Shown here one piece after another: positions 55,970-64,000 of a DNA stretch of 64,000 nt. The notes under the pieces were generated by a model, which saw only the letters and a program-made list of their open reading frames with translations, was not told the origin of the DNA and did no database searches. The position numbers and the translations under genes were made by a program. Source of the DNA: Actinomadura bangladeshensis (GTDB lineage: Bacteria; Actinomycetota; Actinomycetes; Streptosporangiales; Streptosporangiaceae); NCBI RefSeq assembly GCF_004348335.1, contig NZ_SMJW01000003.1, forward strand, positions 1-64,000, in the 5' to 3' direction. The stretch's first letter is position 1. Each line of letters begins with the position of its first letter.

Positions 55970-56593
55970 CTATGGCGCGATGGTGGCGGCGTATGCGGCA
56001 TCAACTTCGGCCGTGAATTCTTCCTCGGGACCGTCGCTGTCGGTGATGGAGACGTGGGCCGAGCGAGTACGCGACCAGAAGGCCCGCATATCCGGGCTCG
56101 TCATGAGAAAACGAAGAGCGCCTCGAAGCTCGGGCAAGTCGATCGTGTGGGTTTCGTAGGCAACCTTCTGCAGGTTGAGAATCAGATTGCAGTAGTGATC
56201 CTTGCGCGTGGTCTCGTGCCCGGGTGCGGGCGCCGGCCACACGGAACGAAGCTCGGGATCATCGATCGCCATCTTGATGAGATCGGTGTGCAGCTCGCGC
56301 ATCGCCAACTCGCTGCTCCGCTGTTGCTCCTCACGGGCGATCGTCAGCTCTTCTCGCTGATTCCTCAGCTCTCGTCCCTGCATGAGGAGAGCAGCGGAAA
56401 TACCGATGAACGCGACGCCAGAGAAGAAGATTCCGATCGGACTTACGGCTTGGCCTATGTCCGACCACCTGGCCAGTTCGTCCTTGTCGAGCTGCAAGAG
56501 CAGAAAGATCGGAACCAGAATGCAGGCGAACACCAAGACAAGCCCCGCCGCAACAAACAACCCCACCCGGACGAACCCACCGTACTTGTTCAT
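55970..56593 (-). CDS. DUF6082-like membrane protein
   Basis: 207 residues: two N-terminal transmembrane helices ('VGLFVAAGLVLVFACILVPI' and 'IGIFFSGVAFIGISAALLM'), a coiled coil ('GRELRNQREELTIAREEQQR') and a cytoplasmic domain with 'HTDLIKMAIDDPELRSVW', which is typical of the DUF6082 family as I recall it. Function unknown. Confidence 0.7.
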   Translation of the reverse strand: MNKYGGFVRVGLFVAAGLVLVFACILVPIFLLLQLDKDELARWSDIGQAVSPIGIFFSGVAFIGISAALLMQGRELRNQREELTIAREEQQRSSELAMRELHTDLIKMAIDDPELRSVWPAPAPGHETTRKDHYCNLILNLQKVAYETHTIDLPELRGALRFLMTSPDMRAFWSRTRSAHVSITDSDGPEEEFTAEVDAAYAATIAP

Positions 56594-56627
56594 TGGCGCA
56601 CCATGCTCGACTTCCGCCCCTGGACGG

Positions 56628-57224
56628 CTAACTGCCGGACACGTCCGACATCAAATCGGCCTCCGCCATCGGAGTTCCCTGGAAACGCAGGTCTTCGACG
56701 ATTCGCGCGAGGGCGTCCAGCGTTTCCGGAACACGCGTGAACCAGCCGCCAGTTTGAAACCCGATGGGCCCGTCTCCGTAGTCGTGAATGAGAGCAGCCT
56801 TCGTGTCAAAAAGCAGGAAGTCGAAGTACTCTTCCACGGGAGACGCCGGCGAGATGAACTCGACGCTCTCTCCGAGACGACCACGGATCTCGTAGTTGAT
56901 CATTTCGTAGCGAAGATAGTCGGTGAGTGGCGGTGTCACCAACCGGACGCGGGTGAACTCCAGGCCGCGCGCCTTCACCTCGTCGCGGAGTGGCTGATCG
57001 CCCTTCGCCTCTTCCGCGAGGAAACGCCTGGCCGCCTCGACGTCTCCCTCCTGGAATGCCTCCTGCGACCGCACACCTTCGGCTTCCTTGTACGACTGCC
57101 AGCACTCGACCTTGATGAAGCGCCGCTCGATCTGTGACCACGCTTCACCAAACCGAACCTGAAATTCTTCGAGCGAGACACGTTCGCTGCCGGCGAGGGA
57201 CCATGCAGGCGGCCGATGCATCAT
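56628..57224 (-). CDS. DUF6879-like protein
   Basis: 198 residues: 'RRFIKVECWQSYKEAEGVRS', 'RVRLVTPPLTDYLRYEM' and 'EYFDFLLFDTKAALIHDYGD' match the DUF6879 family found near XRE-type regulators in actinomycetes. Function unknown. The ATG overlaps the stop of the small gene upstream (ATGA). Confidence 0.75.
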   Translation of the reverse strand: MMHRPPAWSLAGSERVSLEEFQVRFGEAWSQIERRFIKVECWQSYKEAEGVRSQEAFQEGDVEAARRFLAEEAKGDQPLRDEVKARGLEFTRVRLVTPPLTDYLRYEMINYEIRGRLGESVEFISPASPVEEYFDFLLFDTKAALIHDYGDGPIGFQTGGWFTRVPETLDALARIVEDLRFQGTPMAEADLMSDVSGS

Positions 57225-57460
57225 ATGTCCGGAATATCCTTCTTTGCGGCAGTGAGGGTAGCGCGCGTGATTTGAACAATACGTTCGTTCGGCGCACAAC
57301 GCGCGTCTTGGAGAGGGTTCGATCCGAGCTGATCCGTAATGTCGACGCCGATAACAGCAAAGGAGCCGTCGTCAAGAGTCAGGATATCCGGAGAACCGGT
57401 CGTGGAGGTGGTGTCGCCACGTTCCGTAGGAGTCTTACCAAGTCGGCCAGTCGCCCTCAT
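57221..57460 (-). CDS. Small partner protein of the DUF6879 gene
   Basis: 79 residues, starting MRATGRLGKTPTERG, with 'ILTLDDGSFAVIGVDITDQL'. GGAGG lies six bases before ATG 57460, so this start is preferred over two upstream ones. Similar small genes commonly precede DUF6879. No domain known. Confidence 0.65.
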   Translation of the reverse strand: MRATGRLGKTPTERGDTTSTTGSPDILTLDDGSFAVIGVDITDQLGSNPLQDARCAPNERIVQITRATLTAAKKDIPDI

Positions 57461-57749
57461 GATCATCCTCCGAGATGCGGTCACTGGAACGCCTTCAAGT
57501 TGCCGGGTCATCCCAGTCTGCGATGACTAACTCATTGAAGCAACGCGCATTCCAGCAACGCGCACGCCAGCAACACCCACGCCGATCAGCGACGCAGACC
57601 CGACCGAAACCCACCGAGTTGCGCACTACCAGCACTTACACACAATGGACGTTTGCCCATGGGCTTCGGCCTGTCGCCGCTCCAAGCACCAACCACGTGA
57701 GACGCATCCCAACGTCGTCACGTCCATCTTCGGGCCGAGACCACCTATC

Positions 57750-59003
57750 TCACGACACGCGCCGCGCGGTCGTCACGTCCAACTCCCCTGTAACAGCCGC
57801 CGTAACAACCGCCCGCCGCCGCTCCTCCAACAACTCCACCTGCCTTCGTAGCGTCTGCGTCACGCCCTCCGCTGCTGTCCGCATTTGCTCGCAGGTAGCG
57901 ATGATTTGCTTCTGCCTTGGCAAGGCCATCAAGGGAAACGGCATCGCCGCAATTTTTGAACTGCTAGTTGTTGCGATCCCCACCTGGCTAGATGTCGCCC
58001 GAAAGTAGGCTCTCCCATGAAGTGAGGCCAGGGTTAGTGCCAGAAACTCAGGCATGAGGCGTCGACGATCCGCGCGAAGCGCAAAGATGTGGTTCTGGTG
58101 AACCATTCCTTTGATTTCACCACGCCACACTGCCCCGCGCCCAAGGTTGTCTGGATTTCCATTAGCTTCCGTGATTACAACATCGCCCTTGATAAGAGTC
58201 GCGCGCCTGGCCATTGAGGGCGAGACTTCAATCTCCTTGACCTCGGCAAGGTCAATCTGGCCATCCTGAACGTTAGCTACCCGAAGATATGGTCGCCGAA
58301 CCGAATCGGCAGCAATATCCCTAGAACCGTCTACTGTGATCCCGGATTGAATTTTTATGAAGTGGCCAAGTCTTGCTGTGCGCAACGTGCCAGGCAACCA
58401 GGGGTAGCTGGGGCTCCGTACTGCGCTTGGATCACCGATGCCCGGGGTTACAGCCTCAGAGAGGAAGGCCACATACCGCTCAGCAAATAGGTCAAGCTGC
58501 TCACGGCGCAGAGCGACAAGCTGATCGATGCGGGCGGTCTCGGCGTCGAGGAAGTCCGCGATCCGCCGCTGCTCCTCCACCGGCGGCAGGTCAATCGATA
58601 TTTCAGCTAGGTCTTCCCAATAGAGACGCCATTGAGAGGGCCGTATCCCCTTCGACCTCTTGCCGTATTCGGCGATCATCATTGACGAGCGAAGCAGGTG
58701 ATGCAGGTAGCGGCCATGGACTGCCGACGATAGGGCGCAGACTAGGTAGTCCGGACTTACAATCCCATGGTAGTCCGATATCCCTAGCGAACCTTGCCAT
58801 GCCTTCATCTTATTTATAACCAGATCTCCTGCTCGCACCTCTTGATAGCGAGATAGGTCGAGCGGAGTCTTGTTGAAGTTGTCGTCTCGCGATTCTTTGG
58901 GAACGATTCCGTGATCCCGGTAGACCGACAACACCCTCGCGTCGTTAAGGCCAGTCACCTCTCGTGGCCGCAAGAGATAACGAAGCCTCATGCTAGAACT
59001 CAC
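57750..59003 (-). CDS. hsdS: Type I restriction-modification specificity subunit
   Basis: 417 residues. Two target-recognition domains separated by conserved helical spacers: 'IDLPPVEEQRRIADFLDAET' after the first, and 'PFPLMALPRQKQIIATCEQM' after the second. The GTG start overlaps the hsdM stop (GTGA). HsdS sets the DNA recognition sequence for both HsdM and HsdR. Confidence 0.92.
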   Translation of the reverse strand: MSSSMRLRYLLRPREVTGLNDARVLSVYRDHGIVPKESRDDNFNKTPLDLSRYQEVRAGDLVINKMKAWQGSLGISDYHGIVSPDYLVCALSSAVHGRYLHHLLRSSMMIAEYGKRSKGIRPSQWRLYWEDLAEISIDLPPVEEQRRIADFLDAETARIDQLVALRREQLDLFAERYVAFLSEAVTPGIGDPSAVRSPSYPWLPGTLRTARLGHFIKIQSGITVDGSRDIAADSVRRPYLRVANVQDGQIDLAEVKEIEVSPSMARRATLIKGDVVITEANGNPDNLGRGAVWRGEIKGMVHQNHIFALRADRRRLMPEFLALTLASLHGRAYFRATSSQVGIATTSSSKIAAMPFPLMALPRQKQIIATCEQMRTAAEGVTQTLRRQVELLEERRRAVVTAAVTGELDVTTARRVS

Positions 59004-61033
59004 GCGGTCACCTGGCCGAGGAGGGTTTGGATCTGGGCTTCGATGGCTTTGAGGTCGGCGTCGATCTCTTCGAGGGGGCGGGGTGGGGTGTAGGTATAGA
59101 AATACCGCGTGAAGGGGATCTCGTAGCCGATTTTGGCGCGGATCGTTTCCTTGGTCTTGGGGTCCTTGGTCTCGGCGATCCAGGCGTCGGGGACGTGCGG
59201 GAGGACCTCGCGGGCGAAGTACTCGTCAATATCTTCGGTGAGGGGGACGTTCTCGAAGTCGCGGAGGTCGGGGTCGTGGACGACCTTGCCCTTGGCCTTC
59301 TGGACCTCTCCGTCTGGGTCGGTGACAGAGAACGCCGCCATGACGGCCTTCTCGACCTTGTCCGGCGGGACGGTGACCGAGTTCTCGATGTAGGCCGCGA
59401 AGAGCTTCTCGCGGAACTTCGTCCGGTCGGTCTCGGACGTGCCGATGAGGGTCTTGAGACCGGTCAGCAGCTCGTCCCGCAGGTCGGGGTCATAGCCCTG
59501 GACGGCCTTCGCCTCGGCGACGGCGGCGAGGGTCTCCTCGCTGACCTCGAAGCGCTGGCGAAGCGGCCGGTCGATGGTGATGCGCTGGTAACCGAACTCT
59601 TCGTTGCGGAACACCTTGACCTTGGCGTGGTCGGGGTGGTCCGGGTCGGCGGCGATGGAGAACGCGTCCCGGTAGATGGTGCAGATGTGGGCGCGCTGGG
59701 CCTTGCTGATCTCCTTGCGCTTCTCGCCGAGGGACTTGCGGATCTTCGTCCACTGGTCGCGGGCGTCCAGGAGGATGACCTTGCCTCGGTTCTCCGGCCC
59801 CTTGTTGTTCGTGACGATCCAAAAGTACGTGGAGATGCCGGTGTTGTAGAAGAGCTGGTCGGGCAGGGCGACGATCGCCTCAAGGTGGTCGTTCTCGATG
59901 ATCCAGCGGCGGATCTCCGACTCACCGGACCCCGCGCCGCCGGTGAAGAGCGGCGAGCCGTTGAACACGATGGCGATGCGGGAGCCCTTGAGGTCGTCGT
60001 CCCCCACGTCGGCCGTCGTGGGCCGCATCTTGTGCATCATGTGCTGGAGGAACAGGAACGAGCCGTCGTTGATGCGCGGCAGGCCGGCGCCGAAGCGTCC
60101 GGCATGGCCGAGGTCGTTGTGCTCGTCCTTGACGGCCTTCTCGACCTTCTTCCATTCCACGCCGAACGGCGGGTTGGCGAGCATGTACCGGAACGGGTAC
60201 GCGGTGTGCTGGTCGTCGCTGAACGAGTTGCCGAACTTGATCGCCGCGCTCTTGTCGTCGTACCCCTTCATCAGCATGTCGGAGCGGCAGATCGCGTAGG
60301 ACTCGGCGTTGATCTCCTGCCCCGCCAGGTTGATGCGGATCTCCGGGTTCATCTTCCGGATGTGCTCTTCCGCGGTGGCGAGCATCCCGCCCGTCCCGCA
60401 GGCGGGGTCGAGAATGTCGATGACCTTCCTGGTGCCGGTCAGCGCGTCGTTGTCGGGGGCCAGCAGCAGCTCGACCATCAGCTCGATGACCTCGCGGGGC
60501 GTGAAGTGCTCACCGGCCGTCTCGTTCGACAGCTCCGAGAACTTCCTGATCAGTTCCTCGAACAGGTAGCCCATGTCGTGGTTGCTGACCTTCGACAGGC
60601 TCAGGTCGAGCTTCGGGTCGGCGAACTTCTGCACGACCTGGTAGAGCAGCCCGGCCGCGTCCAACCGCTCGATCTGGGTGTGGAACGCGTACCGGTCGAG
60701 GATCTCGGCGATCTCGACCGAGAAGCCGTTGACATAGTCGGTGAGGTTCTTCCGCACGTTCGCCGGGTCGGCCCCGATCGTCCGGAAGCTCTGCCGGGAC
60801 GTGTTGTAGATCGGCAGCCCGGCCGCCGCCTTCAGCAGCGCCGGCGGGGTGTCGCCCGGATACGCCTCATCCCGATCCCACACGACCTGGCGGGTCGGCT
60901 CCATCACGCAGTCGAAGCGGCGCAGCACCGTGAACGGGAGGATGACCTTGCCGTACTCCGACTGCTTGTAGTCGCCTCGGAGCAGATCCGCCACCGACCA
61001 GATGAAGGCGGACAGGTTCTGGTCAACGCTCAC
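59000..61033 (-). CDS. hsdM: Type I DNA adenine methyltransferase subunit
   Basis: 677 residues. N-terminal helical HsdM domain, then the N6-adenine methylase domain with motif I 'DPACGTGGML' (about residue 210) and motif IV 'NPPFGVEW' (about residue 286). The C-terminal extension is longer than in E. coli HsdM. The GTG start overlaps the stop of the HTH methylase-like gene. Confidence 0.93.
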   Translation of the reverse strand: MSVDQNLSAFIWSVADLLRGDYKQSEYGKVILPFTVLRRFDCVMEPTRQVVWDRDEAYPGDTPPALLKAAAGLPIYNTSRQSFRTIGADPANVRKNLTDYVNGFSVEIAEILDRYAFHTQIERLDAAGLLYQVVQKFADPKLDLSLSKVSNHDMGYLFEELIRKFSELSNETAGEHFTPREVIELMVELLLAPDNDALTGTRKVIDILDPACGTGGMLATAEEHIRKMNPEIRINLAGQEINAESYAICRSDMLMKGYDDKSAAIKFGNSFSDDQHTAYPFRYMLANPPFGVEWKKVEKAVKDEHNDLGHAGRFGAGLPRINDGSFLFLQHMMHKMRPTTADVGDDDLKGSRIAIVFNGSPLFTGGAGSGESEIRRWIIENDHLEAIVALPDQLFYNTGISTYFWIVTNNKGPENRGKVILLDARDQWTKIRKSLGEKRKEISKAQRAHICTIYRDAFSIAADPDHPDHAKVKVFRNEEFGYQRITIDRPLRQRFEVSEETLAAVAEAKAVQGYDPDLRDELLTGLKTLIGTSETDRTKFREKLFAAYIENSVTVPPDKVEKAVMAAFSVTDPDGEVQKAKGKVVHDPDLRDFENVPLTEDIDEYFAREVLPHVPDAWIAETKDPKTKETIRAKIGYEIPFTRYFYTYTPPRPLEEIDADLKAIEAQIQTLLGQVTA

Positions 61034-62676
61034 TCGTCATCCTCTTCCTCGCGTGCGGGGGGCGGTTCCAGTGTCCCGCTCGTCAGGCCGTCGTGGGCCA
61101 GTTGTGCGGCACGGCGTCCCATCTTGGCCGCCTCTTCGAGGCGCTGTACGAAGGTTTCCAGTTCTCTGAACGCCGCCCCGTACGTCCGCTGCCGGTCCGG
61201 GTCCATTTGCGGGACGCGGGCTCCCCTCGGATCCGCGCGGTGGGTGCCGGAGCCGGACGTGTTCCGGCGCGTGTTGACGGCGCTCTTCAAGAACCCGAGC
61301 AGGAAGTCGGTATCGAGCTGGTCGGTGGTCGAACTGGCGCGCCCGTCCTCGACCCGGACGAGGCCGCCGCGGATCAGCTCGGACACGTTCACGGTGGCCG
61401 CGATGTCCTCCGCACCCTCCGGCAGGCGGGGCAACGCCCCCCTCAGGCCGTCGAGCAGTTCGTCGAAACGGGCGCGTGCCCGGTCGTAGGCGGCGGCGCC
61501 AGGCTGACCTGCGGCGACGTGGCGGCCGGGGGTGAGGTCGGCGTCCTCGTCCAGCAGGGAGATGACGGGCACGTCGGCGACGCGGTCGGCGTCGGGAGCA
61601 ATGGACCCCCCGAGGTCGGCGTCCGTCAGATCGATCATGCGGACGACCGCATCCGGGCCCGGCTGCCGGGTCGGACGCCGCAGCACCCACAGGTGGACGG
61701 GCGCGGAGTGCCCCGCGGCGAGGCCGCCCGGTAGCGCGACGAGCGTGTCGAGAAGGCCGCCGCGCACCAACTCGGCACGGATCCGGCGGCCCGACCGGCG
61801 GTACGCGGCGGACGCCGGCAGCACCACTAGGGCGCGTCCGCCCGGCGCGGTGTGGAAGTGGCAGTGCTGGAGCCAGGCGAGATCGCCCTCCGCCTTCGGC
61901 GGCAGCGCGATCTCCCAGCGCGGGTCGAGCAGCAGCTCGTCGCGCCCCCAGTCGGCCTGGCCGGACGGCGGGTCGCACACGACCAGATCGGCCTTGAGCC
62001 GGGGGAACCGGTCGTCGCGGAGCGAGTCACCGCGGGCGGTCTCGATCGTGCCGGGCCGCTCCTCCAGGGCCGCTCGCAGCCGGACGAACTCGGGCAGGTC
62101 GCCCGCCGTGTCCTGCCCGACGCGGGTCTTCACCTTGGCGCCGCCGACGGACAGCAGCAGGTCGCCGATGCCGCAGGCCGGGTCGTACACGACACCTTTA
62201 ACGTCCCCGGCGAAATGGCGGATGACGCGGACGAGCGCCGGTGTCGACACATGCTCACCGCCGCTGTGGGTCGCTGACGCGACGAACCGCTTCGCCAGGT
62301 CGCCGACGAGATCCCCCGGCGTCCGCTCCCGTGCCAGTTCGGCGACCAGTTCGGCGGTGGGGGCCGACAGCGGCCGCTCGGCGGGTTCGCCGCTCAGCTC
62401 GGCCGCGACGGCGGCGAGCGCGCCGGCCATGTCCGCGCCCCGCTCGGCACGGAGCGCATGCCACAGCCTGACCTCGTCCGCCACCGCCTGGCCCTTGCCC
62501 TGCCGCTCCAGCCAGCGGCGGACGTGAGACAGCGGGAACAGCGGCGCCGACGCCGTGCCGCCCGCGGGCTCGGGGAAGTCCGCGTGGCGGCGCCGCCAGT
62601 TCGACACGGCCGCGCGGGTCACCCCGGCCATCCGGGCGATCTCCGCCGGCGGAACCAGCGGCTCTTCATCAGGCAT
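61030..62676 (-). CDS. HTH-containing N6-DNA-methylase-like protein
   Basis: 548 residues. An N-terminal helix-turn-helix ('IARMAGVTRAAVSNWRRRH') is followed by a methylase-like domain with motif I 'DPACGIGDLLL' (about residue 162). Motif IV reads CDPPSG (about residue 230) where active N6-adenine methylases have (N/D)PP(Y/F/W), so catalysis is doubtful. It heads the operon with hsdM and hsdS. A likely role is DNA-binding control of the system, or an accessory subunit. Its own promoter carries a palindrome. ATG 62676 is favoured; GTG 62691 is an option. Confidence 0.75.
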   Translation of the reverse strand: MPDEEPLVPPAEIARMAGVTRAAVSNWRRRHADFPEPAGGTASAPLFPLSHVRRWLERQGKGQAVADEVRLWHALRAERGADMAGALAAVAAELSGEPAERPLSAPTAELVAELARERTPGDLVGDLAKRFVASATHSGGEHVSTPALVRVIRHFAGDVKGVVYDPACGIGDLLLSVGGAKVKTRVGQDTAGDLPEFVRLRAALEERPGTIETARGDSLRDDRFPRLKADLVVCDPPSGQADWGRDELLLDPRWEIALPPKAEGDLAWLQHCHFHTAPGGRALVVLPASAAYRRSGRRIRAELVRGGLLDTLVALPGGLAAGHSAPVHLWVLRRPTRQPGPDAVVRMIDLTDADLGGSIAPDADRVADVPVISLLDEDADLTPGRHVAAGQPGAAAYDRARARFDELLDGLRGALPRLPEGAEDIAATVNVSELIRGGLVRVEDGRASSTTDQLDTDFLLGFLKSAVNTRRNTSGSGTHRADPRGARVPQMDPDRQRTYGAAFRELETFVQRLEEAAKMGRRAAQLAHDGLTSGTLEPPPAREEEDDE

Positions 62677-62710
62677 AACGGCAACGTACACGGGCGTGAG
62701 CACCTGATCA

Positions 62711-62739
62711 ATATTCAAACGCGTTGACAACGCTAACAA
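62711..62739 (-). promoter_or_regulatory. Promoter with embedded palindrome for the hsdMS operon
   Basis: On the minus strand TTGTTA (62739-62734) and GAATAT (62716-62711) are separated by exactly 17 bases. The perfect 13-bp palindrome GCGTTGTCAACGC (62733-62721) fills most of the spacer. A protein bound there would block transcription; the HTH methylase-like product is the natural candidate. Confidence 0.6.
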
Positions 62740-62855
62740 TCTACCCGACTCTGTTTACGGAGCCAGTGAGGCGCGGACTCCGCGAGGCCCGCGCATGTCC
62801 TTTTTCATCCGACCCCGGCCGCTCGTGCCGGGACGTCTTCCTCCGGAGGTCCGCC

Positions 62856-64000
62856 ATGACCGTCCCCACTCGCGAAGTGACCATCTACCGCCGCTCCGAA
62901 TCCGGAGACGACCTGGCGACGTTCTTCGAACGGCTCGCGGAGGACTTCATGGAGAAGACGATCCGCAACGACATCGTCGACCTCGACCTGCCCGGGGCGT
63001 CCGGCGTGATGATCATCTGGCGGTACGGGCCGGAGCCTGCCACCTGGTTCGATGCCGCGACCCGGCTGGCCGGGCCGCTCCCCGCTGACTATGAGACACA
63101 GGACTGCGGGGCACTGCTCTGGGTCGAAGTGGACGGCGTCACCTACGTGATCGGTTTCGGCAGCGGCTTCCGCGCCGTCCCCGACGACTTCAAGGACCAC
63201 GGTTTCGGGCTCGGCTTCACCATCCGTGCGGTGGACGCCGACATCCGCGGCATCGTCCGGCGGTCCATGACCGGGCTCGGGCGGCAGGACGCCACGCGGG
63301 TCCCGGGCGGCATCCCGATCGGGCACGTGGGGCTCAGCGAGTACGCCGAACTCGTGCGCAGCCTGGCCGGACGGGTCGATCCGGCAGATCTCGGCCTCGA
63401 CGGGGACAAGCCCGTGCGCGTGGAGGGTGCGGCCGGACTGCGGATGGCCATCCCGCTCGCTCCCGACCTGCTCGTGGCGCTGCTCCGCCGGATCTCGGAG
63501 ATCTGCGCGCGGGACGTCCGGGACGAGTTCGCCTTCATCGAGGCCATCGTGCCCGTCCGAGACAAGGCCCGGAGCAAGGAGCTCGACGAGCAGCTCAACG
63601 CCTACCTCCGCAACGACCTGGACGCCGACGACACGGTCACGCAGCTCGCACCCGCCGTCCCGCTGGAAGTCACCGAGGCGGCCGGCGAGGCGCAGAGCCT
63701 CGTCATCAAGGTCGGCCGCCGCGAACTCCTCCGCCGGACGAGCGAGCCCGATCTGGAGATGCTCCTCACCCAGTGGCGCGGCGGGCGCGAGATTCCGCCG
63801 ATCGAGGCGCTTCGGCGAGGCGAGGTGCGACTCTGCGAGGACGAGCACGGGCAGCACGCCATCGCGAAGGCGTCGGCGGACCGGTGGCTGGCGGTGTCGA
63901 CACGCCTCGACACGCGCGACTACTTCCTCATCGAAGGGAGCTGGTACGAGGGCGGAGTCCGCTATCACGACTCCATCCAGCGGCAGATCGCCGGGCTCTT
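62856..64000 (+). CDS. DUF6119 / TIGR04141-like sporadic protein, 3' end outside window
   Basis: At least 381 residues, open to the window edge. 'LWVEVDGVTYVIGFGSGF' and 'FGLGFTIRAVDADIRGIVRR' are hallmarks I associate with the DUF6119/TIGR04141 family, which occurs sporadically beside restriction systems and other defence genes. Function unknown. GGAGGT lies five bases before the ATG. Divergent from the hsdMS operon. Confidence 0.72.
   Translation, partial: MTVPTREVTIYRRSESGDDLATFFERLAEDFMEKTIRNDIVDLDLPGASGVMIIWRYGPEPATWFDAATRLAGPLPADYETQDCGALLWVEVDGVTYVIGFGSGFRAVPDDFKDHGFGLGFTIRAVDADIRGIVRRSMTGLGRQDATRVPGGIPIGHVGLSEYAELVRSLAGRVDPADLGLDGDKPVRVEGAAGLRMAIPLAPDLLVALLRRISEICARDVRDEFAFIEAIVPVRDKARSKELDEQLNAYLRNDLDADDTVTQLAPAVPLEVTEAAGEAQSLVIKVGRRELLRRTSEPDLEMLLTQWRGGREIPPIEALRRGEVRLCEDEHGQHAIAKASADRWLAVSTRLDTRDYFLIEGSWYEGGVRYHDSIQRQIAGL

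Overview
The window is chromosomal DNA from a high-GC actinomycete. Third codon positions are almost all G or C, GTG starts are common, and many genes are coupled by 4-base ATGA/GTGA overlaps. The succinylase lysine pathway (dapD, dapE), an XRE-DUF5753/DUF397 pair, DUF6879 and DUF6082 proteins, and a Tat-exported cholesterol oxidase fit a filamentous actinomycete. A Streptosporangiales / Actinomadura-like organism is my best guess (inference). No rRNA, tRNA, CRISPR array or complete insertion sequence was found.

Layout. 0-2.6 kb: a leftward operon of an IolG-like dehydrogenase, a PiT phosphate transporter and a DUF47/PhoU-like partner. 2.9-6.9 kb: CBS-domain protein, SDR enzyme, a ThDP-dependent oxidase/decarboxylase and a LOG-type nucleosidase. 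7-10.2 kb: a two-gene ABC exporter led by its TetR regulator, with a clear palindromic operator. 10.3-15.3 kb: HtrA-like lipoprotein protease, nitroreductase, a decayed FAD/Fe-S oxidoreductase and an enolase-superfamily enzyme. 15.3-19.7 kb: a patch of small, mostly unrecognised genes with two DNA-binding proteins, and decayed fragments just beyond it. 20-25 kb: hemerythrin-like protein, LOG-like protein, dapE, a phosphopantetheinyl transferase and dapD. 25.2-31.3 kb: glycosyltransferase, MFS transporter and the sulfate ABC operon (sbp-cysT-cysW-cysA). 31.5-41.1 kb: metabolic and envelope genes, including cholesterol oxidase, two DMT-type membrane proteins, an MGDG-synthase-like glycosyltransferase and a NodB deacetylase.

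41.1-46.2 kb is the most interesting block. It encodes an SDP-like (sporulation-delaying / cannibalism toxin) system: an SdpC-family secreted precursor with a two-cysteine hydrophobic core, SdpA, SdpB, a coupled ABC ATPase and permease, a small Cys/His protein and a small secreted protein. It is preceded by a promoter-like sequence and a long folded leader. No SdpI or SdpR homologue is visible, so the ABC pair and the two small genes are candidates for immunity.

46.4-64 kb is a variable, defence-rich region: a Ser/Thr kinase with a repeat-like tail, a type I restriction system split into hsdR (48-51 kb) and an hsdS-hsdM-(HTH methylase-like) operon (57.7-62.7 kb), and a DUF6119-like protein running off the end. 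Between hsdR and hsdS lie a GNAT enzyme, a chimeric broken amidohydrolase, DUF397 proteins and their XRE partner, two long perfect hairpins, and DUF6082 and DUF6879 genes. Several genes in the window show internal deletions or frame breaks: the FAD/Fe-S protein, the amidohydrolase, a HesB/IscA fragment and a DUF397 copy. This points to deletion-driven decay or assembly error and should be tested against reads.
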